Shown: in pieces, positions 17,592 through 26,577 of the stretch
Layout of the letters: each line of letters opens with the position of its first letter
Position numbering within the stretch: the first letter of the stretch is position 1
Origin: Alteromonas antoniana
GTDB taxonomy: Bacteria > Pseudomonadota > Gammaproteobacteria > Enterobacterales > Alteromonadaceae
Assembly: GCF_019249295.1 (NCBI RefSeq)
Contig: NZ_JAESDH010000033.1
Location: 1-42,546 of the forward strand
Direction of reading: 5' to 3'
DNA: 42,546 bases
Made by a program: the position numbers and the translations under genes
Notes under the pieces: model-generated
The model's database searches: none
The model's input: only the letters and a program-made list of their open reading frames with translations
Told to the model about the DNA's origin: nothing

Positions 17592-17607
17592 TGGTTCGAT
17601 TATTGCT
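17592..17607 (+). promoter_or_regulatory. Candidate sigma-54 promoter of the Tat-cargo / HPr-rel-A block
   Basis: TGGTTCGATTATTGCT matches 10 of 12 consensus positions, with a perfect -12 TTGCT and exact GG-N10-GC spacing. The predicted start near 17618 leaves about 44 bases to the ATG at 17662, which is preceded by CAGAGG. Confidence 0.65.
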
Positions 17608-17661
17608 GTATTTCGGTATAAGATATAAATCTAGCTAGTTTAAGTTCCTCCAGAGGTATGC

Positions 17662-18273
17662 ATGAATATTGATGACAAAAGCCATAATGGCAAGGATGTT
17701 AGTGGAGATAACAATTCTCGCAGACGTTTTGTAAAACGTGCTGCGGCAGTATCGCTTATCACTGTTGTTCCTGCAAAAGTTAGCTGGGCTCAAACCGCCG
17801 GATGCACAGTTTCAGGTACGTTATCCGGCTCGTTATCACGTCCGTGTGATGAGCAAATTGAGACCGTTTCTGGTTACTCTCCAGGTACCTGGGGACGAGT
17901 TTTCAACAAAGTTGGACACAGTGACTATCACTCTTTCAGCGCTTACCTGCCAACAAATTTAGCTGGTGGCTCGTGGGATACCACTTGGGAAGATGTTTTT
18001 GGTATAGGCCGTCCTCCCTTCGGAGGTGATTCTTCTGAGAGCATGATTCGGCAGTATTTCCATCATTTTAAGCCGAAAAGCGATCGTCTCAACAGCGGGA
18101 TCGACACCCAACTCGCTGCAGCTTACCTGAACGCAGTGGTAGGAGAATATCCGCTGGCTCCTGGCGAGACTGCACAAACCTACGTTCAAGGCCTTTACGA
18201 CTTGGTATCCACCGGAGTTTACACTCAGGCTCAGATGGAAAGTGCAATAGTGAGCACTCAGACTCAGGATTAA
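17662..18273 (+). CDS. Tat-exported protein of the HPr-rel-A block
   Basis: A 203-residue protein with a clear twin-arginine signal: SRRRFVK at 19-25, a hydrophobic stretch AAAVSLITVVPA, and a likely cut after SWA at residue 43. The mature part starts with a cysteine-flanked, serine/threonine/glycine-rich stretch (Cys48 to Cys62). GYSPGTWGRV follows at 71-80, then FGIGRPPFGG near 113-122, and an alpha-helical half containing AAAYLNAVVGEYPL. The SPGTW...FG...L..AYLNA spacing loosely recalls the GYWKNH-type domain of secreted bacterial proteins, with the core residues altered. The C-terminus is hydroxyl-rich (SAIVSTQTQD). It is first in line before PqqD-, HprK- and nucleotidyltransferase-like genes, so it is the natural candidate substrate for them. 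No function is established. Confidence 0.78.
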   Translation: MNIDDKSHNGKDVSGDNNSRRRFVKRAAAVSLITVVPAKVSWAQTAGCTVSGTLSGSLSRPCDEQIETVSGYSPGTWGRVFNKVGHSDYHSFSAYLPTNLAGGSWDTTWEDVFGIGRPPFGGDSSESMIRQYFHHFKPKSDRLNSGIDTQLAAAYLNAVVGEYPLAPGETAQTYVQGLYDLVSTGVYTQAQMESAIVSTQTQD

Positions 18274-18306
18274 GCGCTACTTTAAACTCGTAGTGGATAA
18301 CTTACC

Positions 18307-18588
18307 TTGACGCTTACATTCAAATCGCTGGACCCTCAGGTAGAAGTCGTTCCTTTGTCTGATCACTCGGGGGTCGTATGCTTTCATACTCAGATCGGGA
18401 GCCATATTATTTTTCCACCTGAGTATTTTCAGCTCTTACAATTATTAAAAGGTACTATTTCTCACAAAGAGTCTGATAACGACCTGGAAGAATTGTTTTG
18501 TGCCGATGAAATCAAGTATGCTGTGAACACATTGGAAGTAAATGGGTTTATCATTGAAAATGGCGCAAGTCAGGCTGTCGGAACTTGA
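18307..18588 (+). CDS. PqqD-like protein (HPr-rel-A system PqqD family)
   Basis: A small protein of 93 residues starting at TTG (18307), 33 bases after the Tat-cargo stop. The ribosome-binding site is weak, so coupling to the upstream gene is likely. The fold pattern is PqqD: a beta hairpin (VVCFHTQIGSHIIFPPEYFQLLQLL) followed by helices with the acidic DNDLEELF and a winged-helix end EIKYAVNTLEVNGFI. In peptide-modifying pathways PqqD-like domains bind the leader of the substrate and present it to the tailoring enzyme. The HprK-like and nucleotidyltransferase genes directly downstream fit that idea. The 3' end overlaps the kinase gene by 47 bases. Confidence 0.75.
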   Translation: MTLTFKSLDPQVEVVPLSDHSGVVCFHTQIGSHIIFPPEYFQLLQLLKGTISHKESDNDLEELFCADEIKYAVNTLEVNGFIIENGASQAVGT

Positions 18589-19504
18589 ATTTGATGAAGT
18601 ATCAAAAGCGTTAAGAAAAAAAGGCATCACTGTTGATACTGGACTTGCAAGTTTTCATATCAGAACGCCAAATCGCAGCGTTGCTAGAAGCTTTTACGAC
18701 ATGTACTCAAACCACATGGTCTGCTTACAGGACACCTGGTTTGATTTCACTATATCAGTAGAAAGTCCACCGAATCTCCGGCGTCTATTCAGACCGCAGG
18801 CGCTGTTTAAACTTGATGGAATCCCCCCATTCTTACCGCTTCCGAAAGCGCATAGTTACCCACTTCTCGAGTGGGGAATGAATTGGTGTGTTGCCAGTCA
18901 CTATCATACGTATTTGATTTTACACGCCGCTGTGCTGGAGAAGTCAGGGAAAGCTGTTATTTTACCCGCGCCGCCTGGTTCTGGAAAAAGCACTTTGTGC
19001 ACATATCTGGCGTATTCTGGTTGGCGGCTGTTATCGGACGAAATGGCCGTTATTGATTTAGTTACTGGTGAAATAAGCCCTTTTTTGCGTCCAATCTGTG
19101 TTAAAAATGATGCAATAGACATCGTAAAAAGATGGTTTCCTGACGCGGTACTCACTCCCACAGCGAAAGATACACAGAAAGGGAGTGTGGCTCATATCAG
19201 GCCACCGATAAACGCTATACAAAATACAAATGTAAGACCTCGTGTTCACACTATATTATTTCCTTCATACTCTCGTGATGCTGAACGTACTGATATCCGT
19301 GAATTAAATCATGCTGAGGCCTTACCTAAGTTATTGGAAAACGCCTTTAACAATGAAGTACTTGGCGCTGATGGATTTCGTTCTCTAATAAAGCTTATGG
19401 ATGACGCTTCGCTAATTGCGGACGCTGAATACGCCAATGTTCAAGACGTCGATCTCTTTTTAACCGACAGGTTACAGGAGGCAACGTGCGAAACGATGTC
19501 TTAG
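18542..19504 (+). CDS. HprK-related kinase A
   Basis: A 320-residue protein with a P-loop kinase core like that of HPr kinase/phosphorylase. HAAVLE is at 128-133, the Walker A APPGSGKST at 143-151, and LLSDEMAVI at 163-171, where Asp166 is in the Walker B/catalytic position. There is no HprK N-terminal domain. The start at 18542 has GGAAG just upstream and overlaps the PqqD-like gene by 47 bases; an ATG at 18560 is the alternative. Relatives of this kinase phosphorylate a serine of lasso peptide precursors. Here the family is known as part of the HPr-rel-A set, whose substrate is not established. It overlaps the nucleotidyltransferase gene by 19 bases. Confidence 0.85.
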   Translation: MGLSLKMAQVRLSELEFDEVSKALRKKGITVDTGLASFHIRTPNRSVARSFYDMYSNHMVCLQDTWFDFTISVESPPNLRRLFRPQALFKLDGIPPFLPLPKAHSYPLLEWGMNWCVASHYHTYLILHAAVLEKSGKAVILPAPPGSGKSTLCTYLAYSGWRLLSDEMAVIDLVTGEISPFLRPICVKNDAIDIVKRWFPDAVLTPTAKDTQKGSVAHIRPPINAIQNTNVRPRVHTILFPSYSRDAERTDIRELNHAEALPKLLENAFNNEVLGADGFRSLIKLMDDASLIADAEYANVQDVDLFLTDRLQEATCETMS

Positions 19505-20601
19505 AGACACTTATTCTTGCCCTTACAGGCAATAAGCCGACTAACTTTGATGAGTTACATTGGCGTGATGTGATTAGAGTGGCAAGGTCAGCTGACGTTG
19601 TTCATCGCCTATCCCACACTGTTTTAAATAGTGACTTTGTAGATAAGCTTTCGGACAAAGTTAAAGCTACATGTTTCAGCTACAATCGTCACACTCAACT
19701 TTTCCATAATCAGGTGAAGTACGAGTACACTAAGTTACAGAAAGACACTCAAGGCATTGAGTTTGGTCATCTGACTTTTCTCAAGGGGGCGGCTTACGTA
19801 ATATCTGATAGCCAGGCAGCCAACGGCAGGATTTTCTCTGACATTGATATCCTTGTAGATAAGCCAAGCCTGTCAGTTGTGGAAAGGAGACTGAATCTGG
19901 TTGGCTGGGTATCGATGAAAGGAACAGACTACGATCAGAATTATTACCGTAAGTGGTCACATGAAATTCCTCCCTTGATGCATGTCCAACGAAAAACCGT
20001 TCTTGACGTTCACCATAATATAATTCCTCCTGTTAGTGGTAAGACACCAAATATGGAAACGTTGATATCTTCTAAAGTAATGAAAGAGGGAAACTTTTCG
20101 GTATTGTCGCCTGCTGGCATGGTATTGCATAGCGCCGTACACCTCTTTTTTAAAGAAGAGTTTGTTTTCGGTTTCAGAGATCTCAGTGATATATATTTAC
20201 TTGTAACTGAAAATCAGCATGACGATGAATTTTGGCGTGAACTAAAAGCGCTTTCAACGAAGCTCGGATTCGAGAGAGAGGTATATCTGGCACTTCATTT
20301 TCTAACGCTAATAATGGGGTGGGTGCCAGTGAAAGAGTCCAAGGTATTATTTAATAGTAGCGGAACTGGTTATTTATCATCAAAAATTTGTGATTGGATG
20401 TTTTTGAGAATTCTCCGACCTAAGCATAAAAGCGTGCGTCTCAGAGGTACGGAAATTGCTTATTTTCTTGGGTTCGTGAGAGGACATATGAAAAAGATGT
20501 CTTTGGGAGTTCTCGCTTATCATGTCATGTATAAGGGATTTAGTTCTTTTAAGTATTTGATCACAGGACAAAAAAAGCGAGCTGACTTACTGGAAAAATA
20601 G
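19486..20601 (+). CDS. Nucleotidyltransferase family protein (PF14907-like)
   Basis: A 371-residue protein starting with GTG at 19486 behind a strong ACAGGAGG site. FLKGAAY at 98-104 and GRIFSDIDILVDK at 114-126 are the key marks. Asp119 and Asp121 form the DxD metal pair of the nucleotidyltransferase fold (Uncharacterised nucleotidyltransferase family). The C-terminal half is helical with LHSAVHLFFKEEF near residue 210. Such proteins sit beside PqqD-like and HprK-like genes in RiPP clusters and in HPr-rel-A sets. The likely reaction is transfer of a nucleotide or nucleotide-derived group to a phosphorylated or hydroxyl substrate. It is the last gene of the four-gene block, 36 bases before the epimerase gene. 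Confidence 0.82.
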   Translation: MRNDVLETLILALTGNKPTNFDELHWRDVIRVARSADVVHRLSHTVLNSDFVDKLSDKVKATCFSYNRHTQLFHNQVKYEYTKLQKDTQGIEFGHLTFLKGAAYVISDSQAANGRIFSDIDILVDKPSLSVVERRLNLVGWVSMKGTDYDQNYYRKWSHEIPPLMHVQRKTVLDVHHNIIPPVSGKTPNMETLISSKVMKEGNFSVLSPAGMVLHSAVHLFFKEEFVFGFRDLSDIYLLVTENQHDDEFWRELKALSTKLGFEREVYLALHFLTLIMGWVPVKESKVLFNSSGTGYLSSKICDWMFLRILRPKHKSVRLRGTEIAYFLGFVRGHMKKMSLGVLAYHVMYKGFSSFKYLITGQKKRADLLEK

Positions 20602-20637
20602 CTCGCGTTACTGAAATAGCATTTTCAAGGATTATTC

Positions 20638-21654
20638 ATGAAAATTCTCGTAACCGGCGCAGCCGGCTTTATCGGCGCGGCGGTGTCGCAATACCTCATT
20701 AACCGTGGTGACACAGTGGTTGGTATCGACAATATCAACGACTATTACGATGTGAATTTAAAACACGCTCGCCTGAAAACGTTGCAGGATAGCGACGCCT
20801 CTGACAAATTTTCGTTTATCCAGATGGGGGTTGAAGAGCGCGAGGCGATGGCAGCGCTTTTTGACGAGCAGAAGTTTGATCGTGTGGTACACCTGGCTGC
20901 TCAGGCCGGTGTGCGCTACTCCATTGAAAATCCCCATGCGTATGTCGATGCCAACCTGGTCGGTTTCATGAATATCCTGGAAGGATGTCGCCATAACAAG
21001 GTTGAGCATCTGGTATATGCGTCTTCCAGTTCGGTATATGGCGCAAATGAAACCATGCCGTTTTCTGAGCAGCACAATGTCGACCACCCGGTAAGTCTTT
21101 ACGCCGCGTCTAAGAAGGCGAACGAACTGATGGCGCATACCTACAGTCATCTGTATGAGTTGCCAACCACAGGACTTCGTTTCTTCACGGTGTATGGACC
21201 ATGGGGCCGACCTGATATGGCGTTGTTTAAATTTACCAAAGCCATTCTGGAAGGTGAGACCATCAAGGTGTTCAACTACGGGAATCACCACCGTGACTTT
21301 ACTTACATCGACGATATTGTAGAAGGTGTGGTTCGCTCGCTGGATCGTATAGCGCAACCCAATGAGGAATGGAGCGGTAAAACCCCGGATCCAGCGAGCA
21401 GTAAAGCGCCTTGGAAAGTGTACAATATTGGTGCGCAAACGCCGGTACACTTGCTTAAGTTTATCGAGACGCTGGAAGAAGCCCTGGGCATAGAAGCGAA
21501 GAAAGAATTGTTGCCAATGCAGCCCGGTGATGTGCCCGATACGTATGCCGACGTGGAAGCATTGGTAAGAGATACCGGATATCGTCCAACCACTACGATG
21601 AAAGACGGGGTAGGGGAGTTTGTGAAGTGGTATCGGGACTTTTATCAGCAGTAA
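20638..21654 (+). CDS. UDP-glucuronate 4-epimerase-like NAD-dependent epimerase
   Basis: A 338-residue short-chain dehydrogenase/epimerase. The N-terminal NAD motif is GAAGFIG at 7-13, the catalytic YAASKKANE follows the SSSSVYG serine segment, and [16 protein letters not shown] is the substrate-binding loop. It is most like the UDP-glucuronic acid 4-epimerase (CapI/WbnF) branch, which turns UDP-GlcA into UDP-GalA for capsule or EPS. An AAGGATT sequence precedes the ATG. It ends the EPS region and is followed by a terminator. GC content rises here relative to the preceding HPr-rel-A block, judged by eye. It could supply the uronic acid for the EPS made by the leftward operon. Confidence 0.85.
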   Translation: MKILVTGAAGFIGAAVSQYLINRGDTVVGIDNINDYYDVNLKHARLKTLQDSDASDKFSFIQMGVEEREAMAALFDEQKFDRVVHLAAQAGVRYSIENPHAYVDANLVGFMNILEGCRHNKVEHLVYASSSSVYGANETMPFSEQHNVDHPVSLYAASKKANELMAHTYSHLYELPTTGLRFFTVYGPWGRPDMALFKFTKAILEGETIKVFNYGNHHRDFTYIDDIVEGVVRSLDRIAQPNEEWSGKTPDPASSKAPWKVYNIGAQTPVHLLKFIETLEEALGIEAKKELLPMQPGDVPDTYADVEALVRDTGYRPTTTMKDGVGEFVKWYRDFYQQ

Positions 21655-21717
21655 CCATGTGTCACGAAGGCGCTGCATGTTCTCAAGCAGAATGCTGGGT
21701 ACACTGACTACTATGTG

Positions 21718-21740
21718 AAAAGGAGCCGAGGCTCCTTTTT
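21718..21740 (+). terminator. Terminator after the epimerase gene
   Basis: AGGAGCC, loop GA, GGCTCCT then TTTT. It lies between two convergent genes and has an A-run on its left side, so it may serve both strands. Confidence 0.85.
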
Positions 21741-21801
21741 CGCTTTACGCACATTCATAAAAGACAGCGCGTTACTGTTCGTTATCATTTTGCTTAGCTA
21801 A

Positions 21802-22662
21802 TCACGCTGTTATTCGTTCTGGTCTGCTCCGCGCTAACTTCTGGGGCAGGAAATCCAGCGTGGTTTTGTAACCCGTATCAAACAGCGTCAGTTTATCCTG
21901 GTCAGACATCGAAAAATCCACAGCTGAAAGTATGCCGGTGTTGATCACCAGCGTGTTATGCCAATACTGCGCATGCACGTATTCGCGTGATACAGCCGTC
22001 ATAAAAGTGCGGATGAGTAAGCTGATGTACTGGGGTAACAGAAAGCCTTTCTTTTTAGATATAGGCTTTTTCTTCGGTTCGCTTTTCAGGCGAAAACATA
22101 CTGAAGGCGTACCGTCTTTCTGCCAGTCTTCGAACAAGGCATCTTCAGAGAGAATGGCACCGTCTACCAGTAATTGTTCGTCAAACTCCTTGAAGGAAAA
22201 AATGAGCGGGATAGACATAGAAAAGCGAATCGCCTGTGACACTTTGACGTCGGGCGTGCGTTCACGGTTAAATAGTACAGGCCCACCGCCATTCACGTCG
22301 GTGGCGAGAATATGCAGTGAAAAGTCGACATCAGCAAACGTAACGCTTTTCAGTAAATCATCCATCCACTGTTCAAAATAGTCGCCGGAAGACAGCCCGC
22401 CTTCTCTGACTAACCGCCACAGTGAAAACTCCGTAAATTGCTTGAAGTCCGTGGTTAGAGCAAGCTTCAACATATCATCAATGCTGTAGCCTGTGCTGTG
22501 AAGCGCGGCAATAATAGACCCACCTGACACGCCGACGATAGTCTTGAATTCTAGCTGCAACTCTTCCAGAGCCTTTAATATGCCAATGTGTGCGGGCAGC
22601 CGGGTTCCGCCTCCTGAAAAAATAGGAACAATTTGTTTAACGTGATAAGCACTTTCGGACAT
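21802..22662 (-). CDS. Patatin-like phospholipase
   Basis: A 286-residue protein with all patatin landmarks: oxyanion loop SGGGTRLPAHIGIL (GGGTR at 17-21), nucleophile Ser47 in GVSGGS and catalytic Asp167 in LLVDGAI. No signal peptide is seen, so it is cytoplasmic or membrane-peripheral, like the RssA group. It probably hydrolyses acyl chains of phospholipids or other lipids. It is transcribed alone, convergent with the epimerase gene. No link to the EPS genes beyond adjacency is evident. Confidence 0.87.
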   Translation of the reverse strand: MSESAYHVKQIVPIFSGGGTRLPAHIGILKALEELQLEFKTIVGVSGGSIIAALHSTGYSIDDMLKLALTTDFKQFTEFSLWRLVREGGLSSGDYFEQWMDDLLKSVTFADVDFSLHILATDVNGGGPVLFNRERTPDVKVSQAIRFSMSIPLIFSFKEFDEQLLVDGAILSEDALFEDWQKDGTPSVCFRLKSEPKKKPISKKKGFLLPQYISLLIRTFMTAVSREYVHAQYWHNTLVINTGILSAVDFSMSDQDKLTLFDTGYKTTLDFLPQKLARSRPERITA

Positions 22663-22708
22663 AGAAGAATTCCCACTGCAGACTTTACAAGCATAGTGGA
22701 GCTTTCAG

Positions 22709-22730
22709 AAAAAAGCCGCCCGAAGGCGGC
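22709..22730 (-). terminator. Terminator downstream of the malate synthase gene
   Basis: On the minus strand: GCCGCC, TTCG tetraloop, GGCGGC, then six T. It lies about 125 bases beyond the glcB stop and upstream of the patatin start. Confidence 0.85.
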
Positions 22731-22855
22731 AAGTTGAGGATCTCTGTCTGTTCTTTCCAGAAGTCGATAAGCGTCTTAAGGACTCCCCCTGACGCTGAGG
22801 TGAGTGAACGACAAACAGCTATTCCTTCTCCCCCGGCTTCAGCGCTGGGACAACT

Positions 22856-25036
22856 TTACGAAGCCAGCTTCTTTTTCATTTCCCGGCGACGGGCGTGCAG
22901 AAGCGGCTCGGTGTAGCCACTTGGCTGTTCTTTGCCTAAGAAAATCAGGTCTCTGGCAGCCTGATAGCCAATGGAGCTGTCAGTGTCCGGCGTCATGGCA
23001 ATATAGTCCGGATCAGACGCATTCTGCTCATCTACCAGTTTGGCCATGCGCGCAAGCGACTCGTCAACCTGTTCGGCGGTGATAATGCCGTGCTCCAGCC
23101 AGTTAGCCAGGTGCTGGGAGGAAATACGTAACGTTGCGCGGTCTTCCATCAGGCCGACATCGTTGATGTCCGGGACCTTTGAACAGCCGACGCCCTGATG
23201 CACCCAACGCACTACGTAGCCCAAAATACCCTGTACGTTGTTATCCACTTCGCGTTGGATTTTCTCTTCGCTCAGTGATGCGGTATCGTCTAAAAGCGGG
23301 ATTGTTAAAATATCTGACAGTCCGTCAAAGTCTTTATCCAGGCCTTTCTGTACATCAAACACGTTCACCTTATGGTAATGAAGTGCATGCAGTGTTGCTG
23401 CAGTCGGGGATGGCACCCAGGCGGTATTAGCACCTGATTTCGGATGGCCGATTTTCGCTTCCATCATGTTAGCCATCTGATCTGGGATAGGCCACATTCC
23501 CTTACCAATTTGCGCCTTGCCAGACAGTCCGCAGTCGATGCCCGTAGCGACGTTAGCGGTTTCATACGCCTGGATCCACGGCATGGTTTTAAGGGTGGCT
23601 TTATCAGCAAAAGGACCAGCCAGCATGGAGGTGTGAATTTCATCACCGGTTCTGTCTAAAAAGCCGGTGTTGATAAACACCACGCGGGACTTTGCCGCCG
23701 CAATACAGGCTTTGAGGTTCACGCTGGTGCGGCGTTCTTCGTCCATAATGCCCATTTTCAGGGTATTTACAGGCACATCAATCACGCTCTCAATACGCGA
23801 GAACAGCTTCTCTGAAAAGGCCACTTCTTCAGGCCCATGCATTTTGGGTTTAACAATATAAATACTGCCTTCGCGACTGTTCGCGAATTTGCTGTTCCCC
23901 AGTATGTCGTGCTTGCCAATCAGGGAGGTGACAATACCGTCCATGATCCCCTCTGGTACCGGCTCACCGTCAAACAGCATGGCATCGTTGGTCATCAGGT
24001 GCCCGACATTGCGCACAAACATCAGGCTGCGGCCTGACAAACGAACTTCTTCGGTGGTCATTGCATGTTTCGACGGAGTATAAACCCGGTCTTCATGCAT
24101 GGCACGGGTAATGGTTTTGCCACCTTTTTGCATCTCAATGCTGAGCGTGCCTTTCATCAGTCCCAGCCAGTTGCTGTACACCAGCGTTTTATCTTCAGCA
24201 TCCACCGCGGCAACGGAGTCTTCGCAATCCATGATGGTGGTGATAGCGGCTTCAATAAGAATGTCTTTTACGCCCGCAGGGTCGGTTTTGCCAATAGGGT
24301 GTGTGGGATCTATCTGGATTTCAAAGTGCAGGCCGTTGTGAACAAACAGCAGTGCCGTGGGGGTGTCGATGTCGCCCTGATAGCCCTGCCACTGTTCGGT
24401 ATCCGCCAGTGTCGTAATATCGCCGTTTGCCAGGGTAATTGCGAGTTTGCCTGAATCAATAGCATAACGGGTCACCTCGACGTGGCTCCCTGTTGCAAGC
24501 GGCAATAAGGTATTCAGATACTCGCGCGCTGCGGTTATCACTTTCTGGCCGCGAACCGGATTATATTGTGAGCCAGCCTCAGCGCCGTCTTCTTCGCTGA
24601 TAACGTCAGTGCCATAGAGAGCATCATAAAGGCTGCCCCAGCGGGCGTTAACGGCGTTCAGCGCGTAGCGCGCATTATTTATTGGGACAACCAGTTGCGG
24701 GCCAGCCATAGTCGCGATTTCGGCATCGACATTTGAGGTATCGACTTCGACTGCGTCGGGTTGATCTACAAGGTAATCGATATCTTTAAGAAATTGCGTG
24801 TAAGACTCGCCGAAAGCTGGCTTTTTGTTCTTGTGATAGTCGTCGATAGCTTTTTGCAGCGTGTCACGCTTGGCGAGCAGCGCCTGGTTTTCGCTGATTA
24901 AATCAGCAAAAATCGCTTCTGTTCCCTGCCAGAAGGCATCCTTGTTGATGCCTGTGCCCGGCAGCGCCTGCTCATTGATGAAGGTATCGAGCTCGTCTGC
25001 TACCTGCAGACGGCCTCTTTGTGTGTATCCTTGCAT
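22856..25036 (-). CDS. glcB: Malate synthase G
   Basis: A 726-residue enzyme that condenses glyoxylate with acetyl-CoA to malate, the second step of the glyoxylate shunt. Length and order of motifs match malate synthase [19 protein letters not shown] at the start, [11 protein letters not shown] near residue 270, [15 protein letters not shown] stretch near residue 335, [12 protein letters not shown] near residue 400, [15 protein letters not shown] near residue 430 and [12 protein letters not shown] near residue 520. The ATG at 25036 is the natural start. It lies 86 bases downstream of the LysR regulator gene and on the same strand as aceA. The whole cluster likely responds to growth on acetate or fatty acids. 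Confidence 0.96.
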   Translation of the reverse strand: MQGYTQRGRLQVADELDTFINEQALPGTGINKDAFWQGTEAIFADLISENQALLAKRDTLQKAIDDYHKNKKPAFGESYTQFLKDIDYLVDQPDAVEVDTSNVDAEIATMAGPQLVVPINNARYALNAVNARWGSLYDALYGTDVISEEDGAEAGSQYNPVRGQKVITAAREYLNTLLPLATGSHVEVTRYAIDSGKLAITLANGDITTLADTEQWQGYQGDIDTPTALLFVHNGLHFEIQIDPTHPIGKTDPAGVKDILIEAAITTIMDCEDSVAAVDAEDKTLVYSNWLGLMKGTLSIEMQKGGKTITRAMHEDRVYTPSKHAMTTEEVRLSGRSLMFVRNVGHLMTNDAMLFDGEPVPEGIMDGIVTSLIGKHDILGNSKFANSREGSIYIVKPKMHGPEEVAFSEKLFSRIESVIDVPVNTLKMGIMDEERRTSVNLKACIAAAKSRVVFINTGFLDRTGDEIHTSMLAGPFADKATLKTMPWIQAYETANVATGIDCGLSGKAQIGKGMWPIPDQMANMMEAKIGHPKSGANTAWVPSPTAATLHALHYHKVNVFDVQKGLDKDFDGLSDILTIPLLDDTASLSEEKIQREVDNNVQGILGYVVRWVHQGVGCSKVPDINDVGLMEDRATLRISSQHLANWLEHGIITAEQVDESLARMAKLVDEQNASDPDYIAMTPDTDSSIGYQAARDLIFLGKEQPSGYTEPLLHARRREMKKKLAS

Positions 25037-25122
25037 AGTTACCTCTGTACTCGTTGCGTTGCACCAGTGTAGAGATTCTATACCCAGTTTTTTAATTTAT
25101 GGTTCCTATCCTTGCCATTGTT

Positions 25123-26079
25123 TTAATGAATGTCGTTGCCTGCATTCATTTCAGCAGCGACATCACCGATCAATCTGCGCAGCCAGATATGACCGGCATC
25201 ATGGTGCAGCAGAGCGCTCCACGCCATCTTCAGCGCAATGGGAGGAATGTCAAAAGGCGGCGCTTTTAACACCACACTGGGATCGTCTGTAAACAGTTTC
25301 GCCGCTTTGCTGGGCAAGGTGGCTATTAAGTTCTGCGTTTTCGCAATTTGTAGTGCGGCATGATAGTGGCGGGTAAATACGCGAATAGAACGCTGCTTGC
25401 CGATTTTGGTCAGCTCAGCATCAACCCAGCCCAGTTTCTGTACTTCGTTCGGATCGATACCTACGCCCACACCAAAGCCGGTTTTACTTACCCAGATATG
25501 CTGGGCTTTCAGGTAGCTTTCCAGATCGAATTTTTCGTTAAGCGGATGGTCTTTGCTCATGACACAGCTGAACGTATCGTACCAGATGACTTTCTGATGG
25601 AAAGACAGCGGCAATTCTTCAAACCGGTTAACCGCCATGTCCACTTTGCCTTGTTCCACGTCGTGGAAAGTAACGTCCGATGGCGTGATCAAGTCCAGCG
25701 TAATATTGGGAGCAAGTTCTGCAAGGCGACCGACTAGTTCCAGCAGCAAGGTGCTCTCTGCATAATCACTGGTCATGATACGGAATGTGCGGGTGCTGGT
25801 GGCTGGGTCAAAATCCGTTTCTGGCTGGATAGAGTTTTCCAGCTTACTTAAAACGTCTCTGATCACCGGCTGCAGCTCAAGTGCGCGCTTAGTCGGCGTC
25901 ATACCTTCACTGGTGCGAACCAGCAGCGGATCTTTAAACAAATCTCGTAGTCTTTTCAATCCGTTGCTCATCGCTGGCTGGGTGATGCTGAGTTGGTTCG
26001 CGGCTTTGGTCACGCTTCCCTCGCGCAGCAGCACGTCCAGATAGACCAACAAATTCAGGTCTACTTTAGCAATATTCAT
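25123..26079 (-). CDS. LysR-family transcriptional regulator of the glyoxylate cluster
   Basis: A regulator of about 318 residues. The N-terminal winged helix (VDLNLLVYLDVLLREGSVT, then the recognition-helix area QLSITQPAMSNGLKRLR) is a standard LysR DNA-binding domain. A periplasmic-binding-like effector domain follows from residue ~90. The start at 26079 gives the usual LysR N-terminus and has TTAGGA just before it; a longer frame to 26118 exists but is unlikely. It sits between aceA and glcB on the same strand, so it probably controls one or both. The inducer is unknown. The 5' flank (26080-26500) is AT-rich and could hold its operator. Confidence 0.88.
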   Translation of the reverse strand: MNIAKVDLNLLVYLDVLLREGSVTKAANQLSITQPAMSNGLKRLRDLFKDPLLVRTSEGMTPTKRALELQPVIRDVLSKLENSIQPETDFDPATSTRTFRIMTSDYAESTLLLELVGRLAELAPNITLDLITPSDVTFHDVEQGKVDMAVNRFEELPLSFHQKVIWYDTFSCVMSKDHPLNEKFDLESYLKAQHIWVSKTGFGVGVGIDPNEVQKLGWVDAELTKIGKQRSIRVFTRHYHAALQIAKTQNLIATLPSKAAKLFTDDPSVVLKAPPFDIPPIALKMAWSALLHHDAGHIWLRRLIGDVAAEMNAGNDIH

Positions 26080-26350
26080 AATCCTAATGCCCTGTATTAC
26101 TACAATTAACTCAGACAATTATAAAGGCTTTTTTATGGGTTGTCAGATAGGCCATTAGTCTTATGCACTTCGGTGCAGCCTGTATTAATGCTTTGAAAAT
26201 TATAAGCTTTTAATTAATAGGGGGAATTGTCTGATAAATGAAATTCCGGAGCACGCTAAACAGAGTAATAAATAGGATGAATAGCACTGTGTCGGGGATC
26301 TGCTCGAGGGGCCGATGGGAGAACAATGGGCCAGTCACGCAAGGGAGGAA

Positions 26351-26431
26351 ATGAAATTAAGAAAGCCGGAACCGGTATCGCTGGATAGCGAGGCGAATGC
26401 GAGTCTTCAAAGGTGCGAAATAAATCGATAA
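26351..26431 (+). CDS. Possible 26-residue small ORF
   Basis: ATG at 26351 follows AAGGGAGGAA closely, a strong ribosome-binding sequence. It encodes 26 polar residues beginning MKLRKPEPVSLDSEAN and stops at TAA 26429-26431. No hydrophobic stretch or known family is visible. The strong Shine-Dalgarno is the only support; it could be chance. Confidence 0.25.
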   Translation: MKLRKPEPVSLDSEANASLQRCEINR

Positions 26432-26448
26432 TTACTCTGCGAGCCCTG
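26432..26448. repeat. Partial copy of the 12922 palindromic motif
   Basis: TTACTCTGCGAGCCCTG shares 15 of 17 bases with 12922-12938 (TTACTCTGCGAATCCTG), including the left arm of that inverted repeat. The right arm is absent here. Confidence 0.45.
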
Positions 26449-26519
26449 TAGTAAGCTGCAAAAAAGCAGGAGGGTGCTGGTTATCGCAGTTGCGCGCACA
26501 GGGAACCTCAAATCACAAT

Positions 26520-26544
26520 AAAAAAAGGCTCCCGAAGGAGCCTT
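26520..26544 (-). terminator. Terminator of the isocitrate lyase gene
   Basis: On the minus strand: AAGGCTCC, TTCG tetraloop, GGAGCCTT, then a long T-run. It lies about 33 bases after the aceA stop. Confidence 0.92.
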
Positions 26545-26577
26545 GTCAGACTTGCAGGAAAGGTTGGGAGCTTTCCT

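Larger units (their letters stand above)
26080..26519. other. Intergenic stretch between the LysR gene and the aceA terminator
   Basis: A gap of about 440 bases. The left part is AT-rich (around 26115-26240) and is a likely promoter/operator zone for the LysR gene. The right part holds a small ORF with a good ribosome-binding site at 26351 and the half-palindrome TTACTCTGCGAGCCCTG at 26432-26448. No other conserved gene or RNA was recognised. Confidence 0.5.

Noticed and set aside
20758..21678. A 306-codon open frame on the minus strand
   Set aside because: It is the shadow of the clear epimerase gene on the plus strand and has no recognisable protein features.
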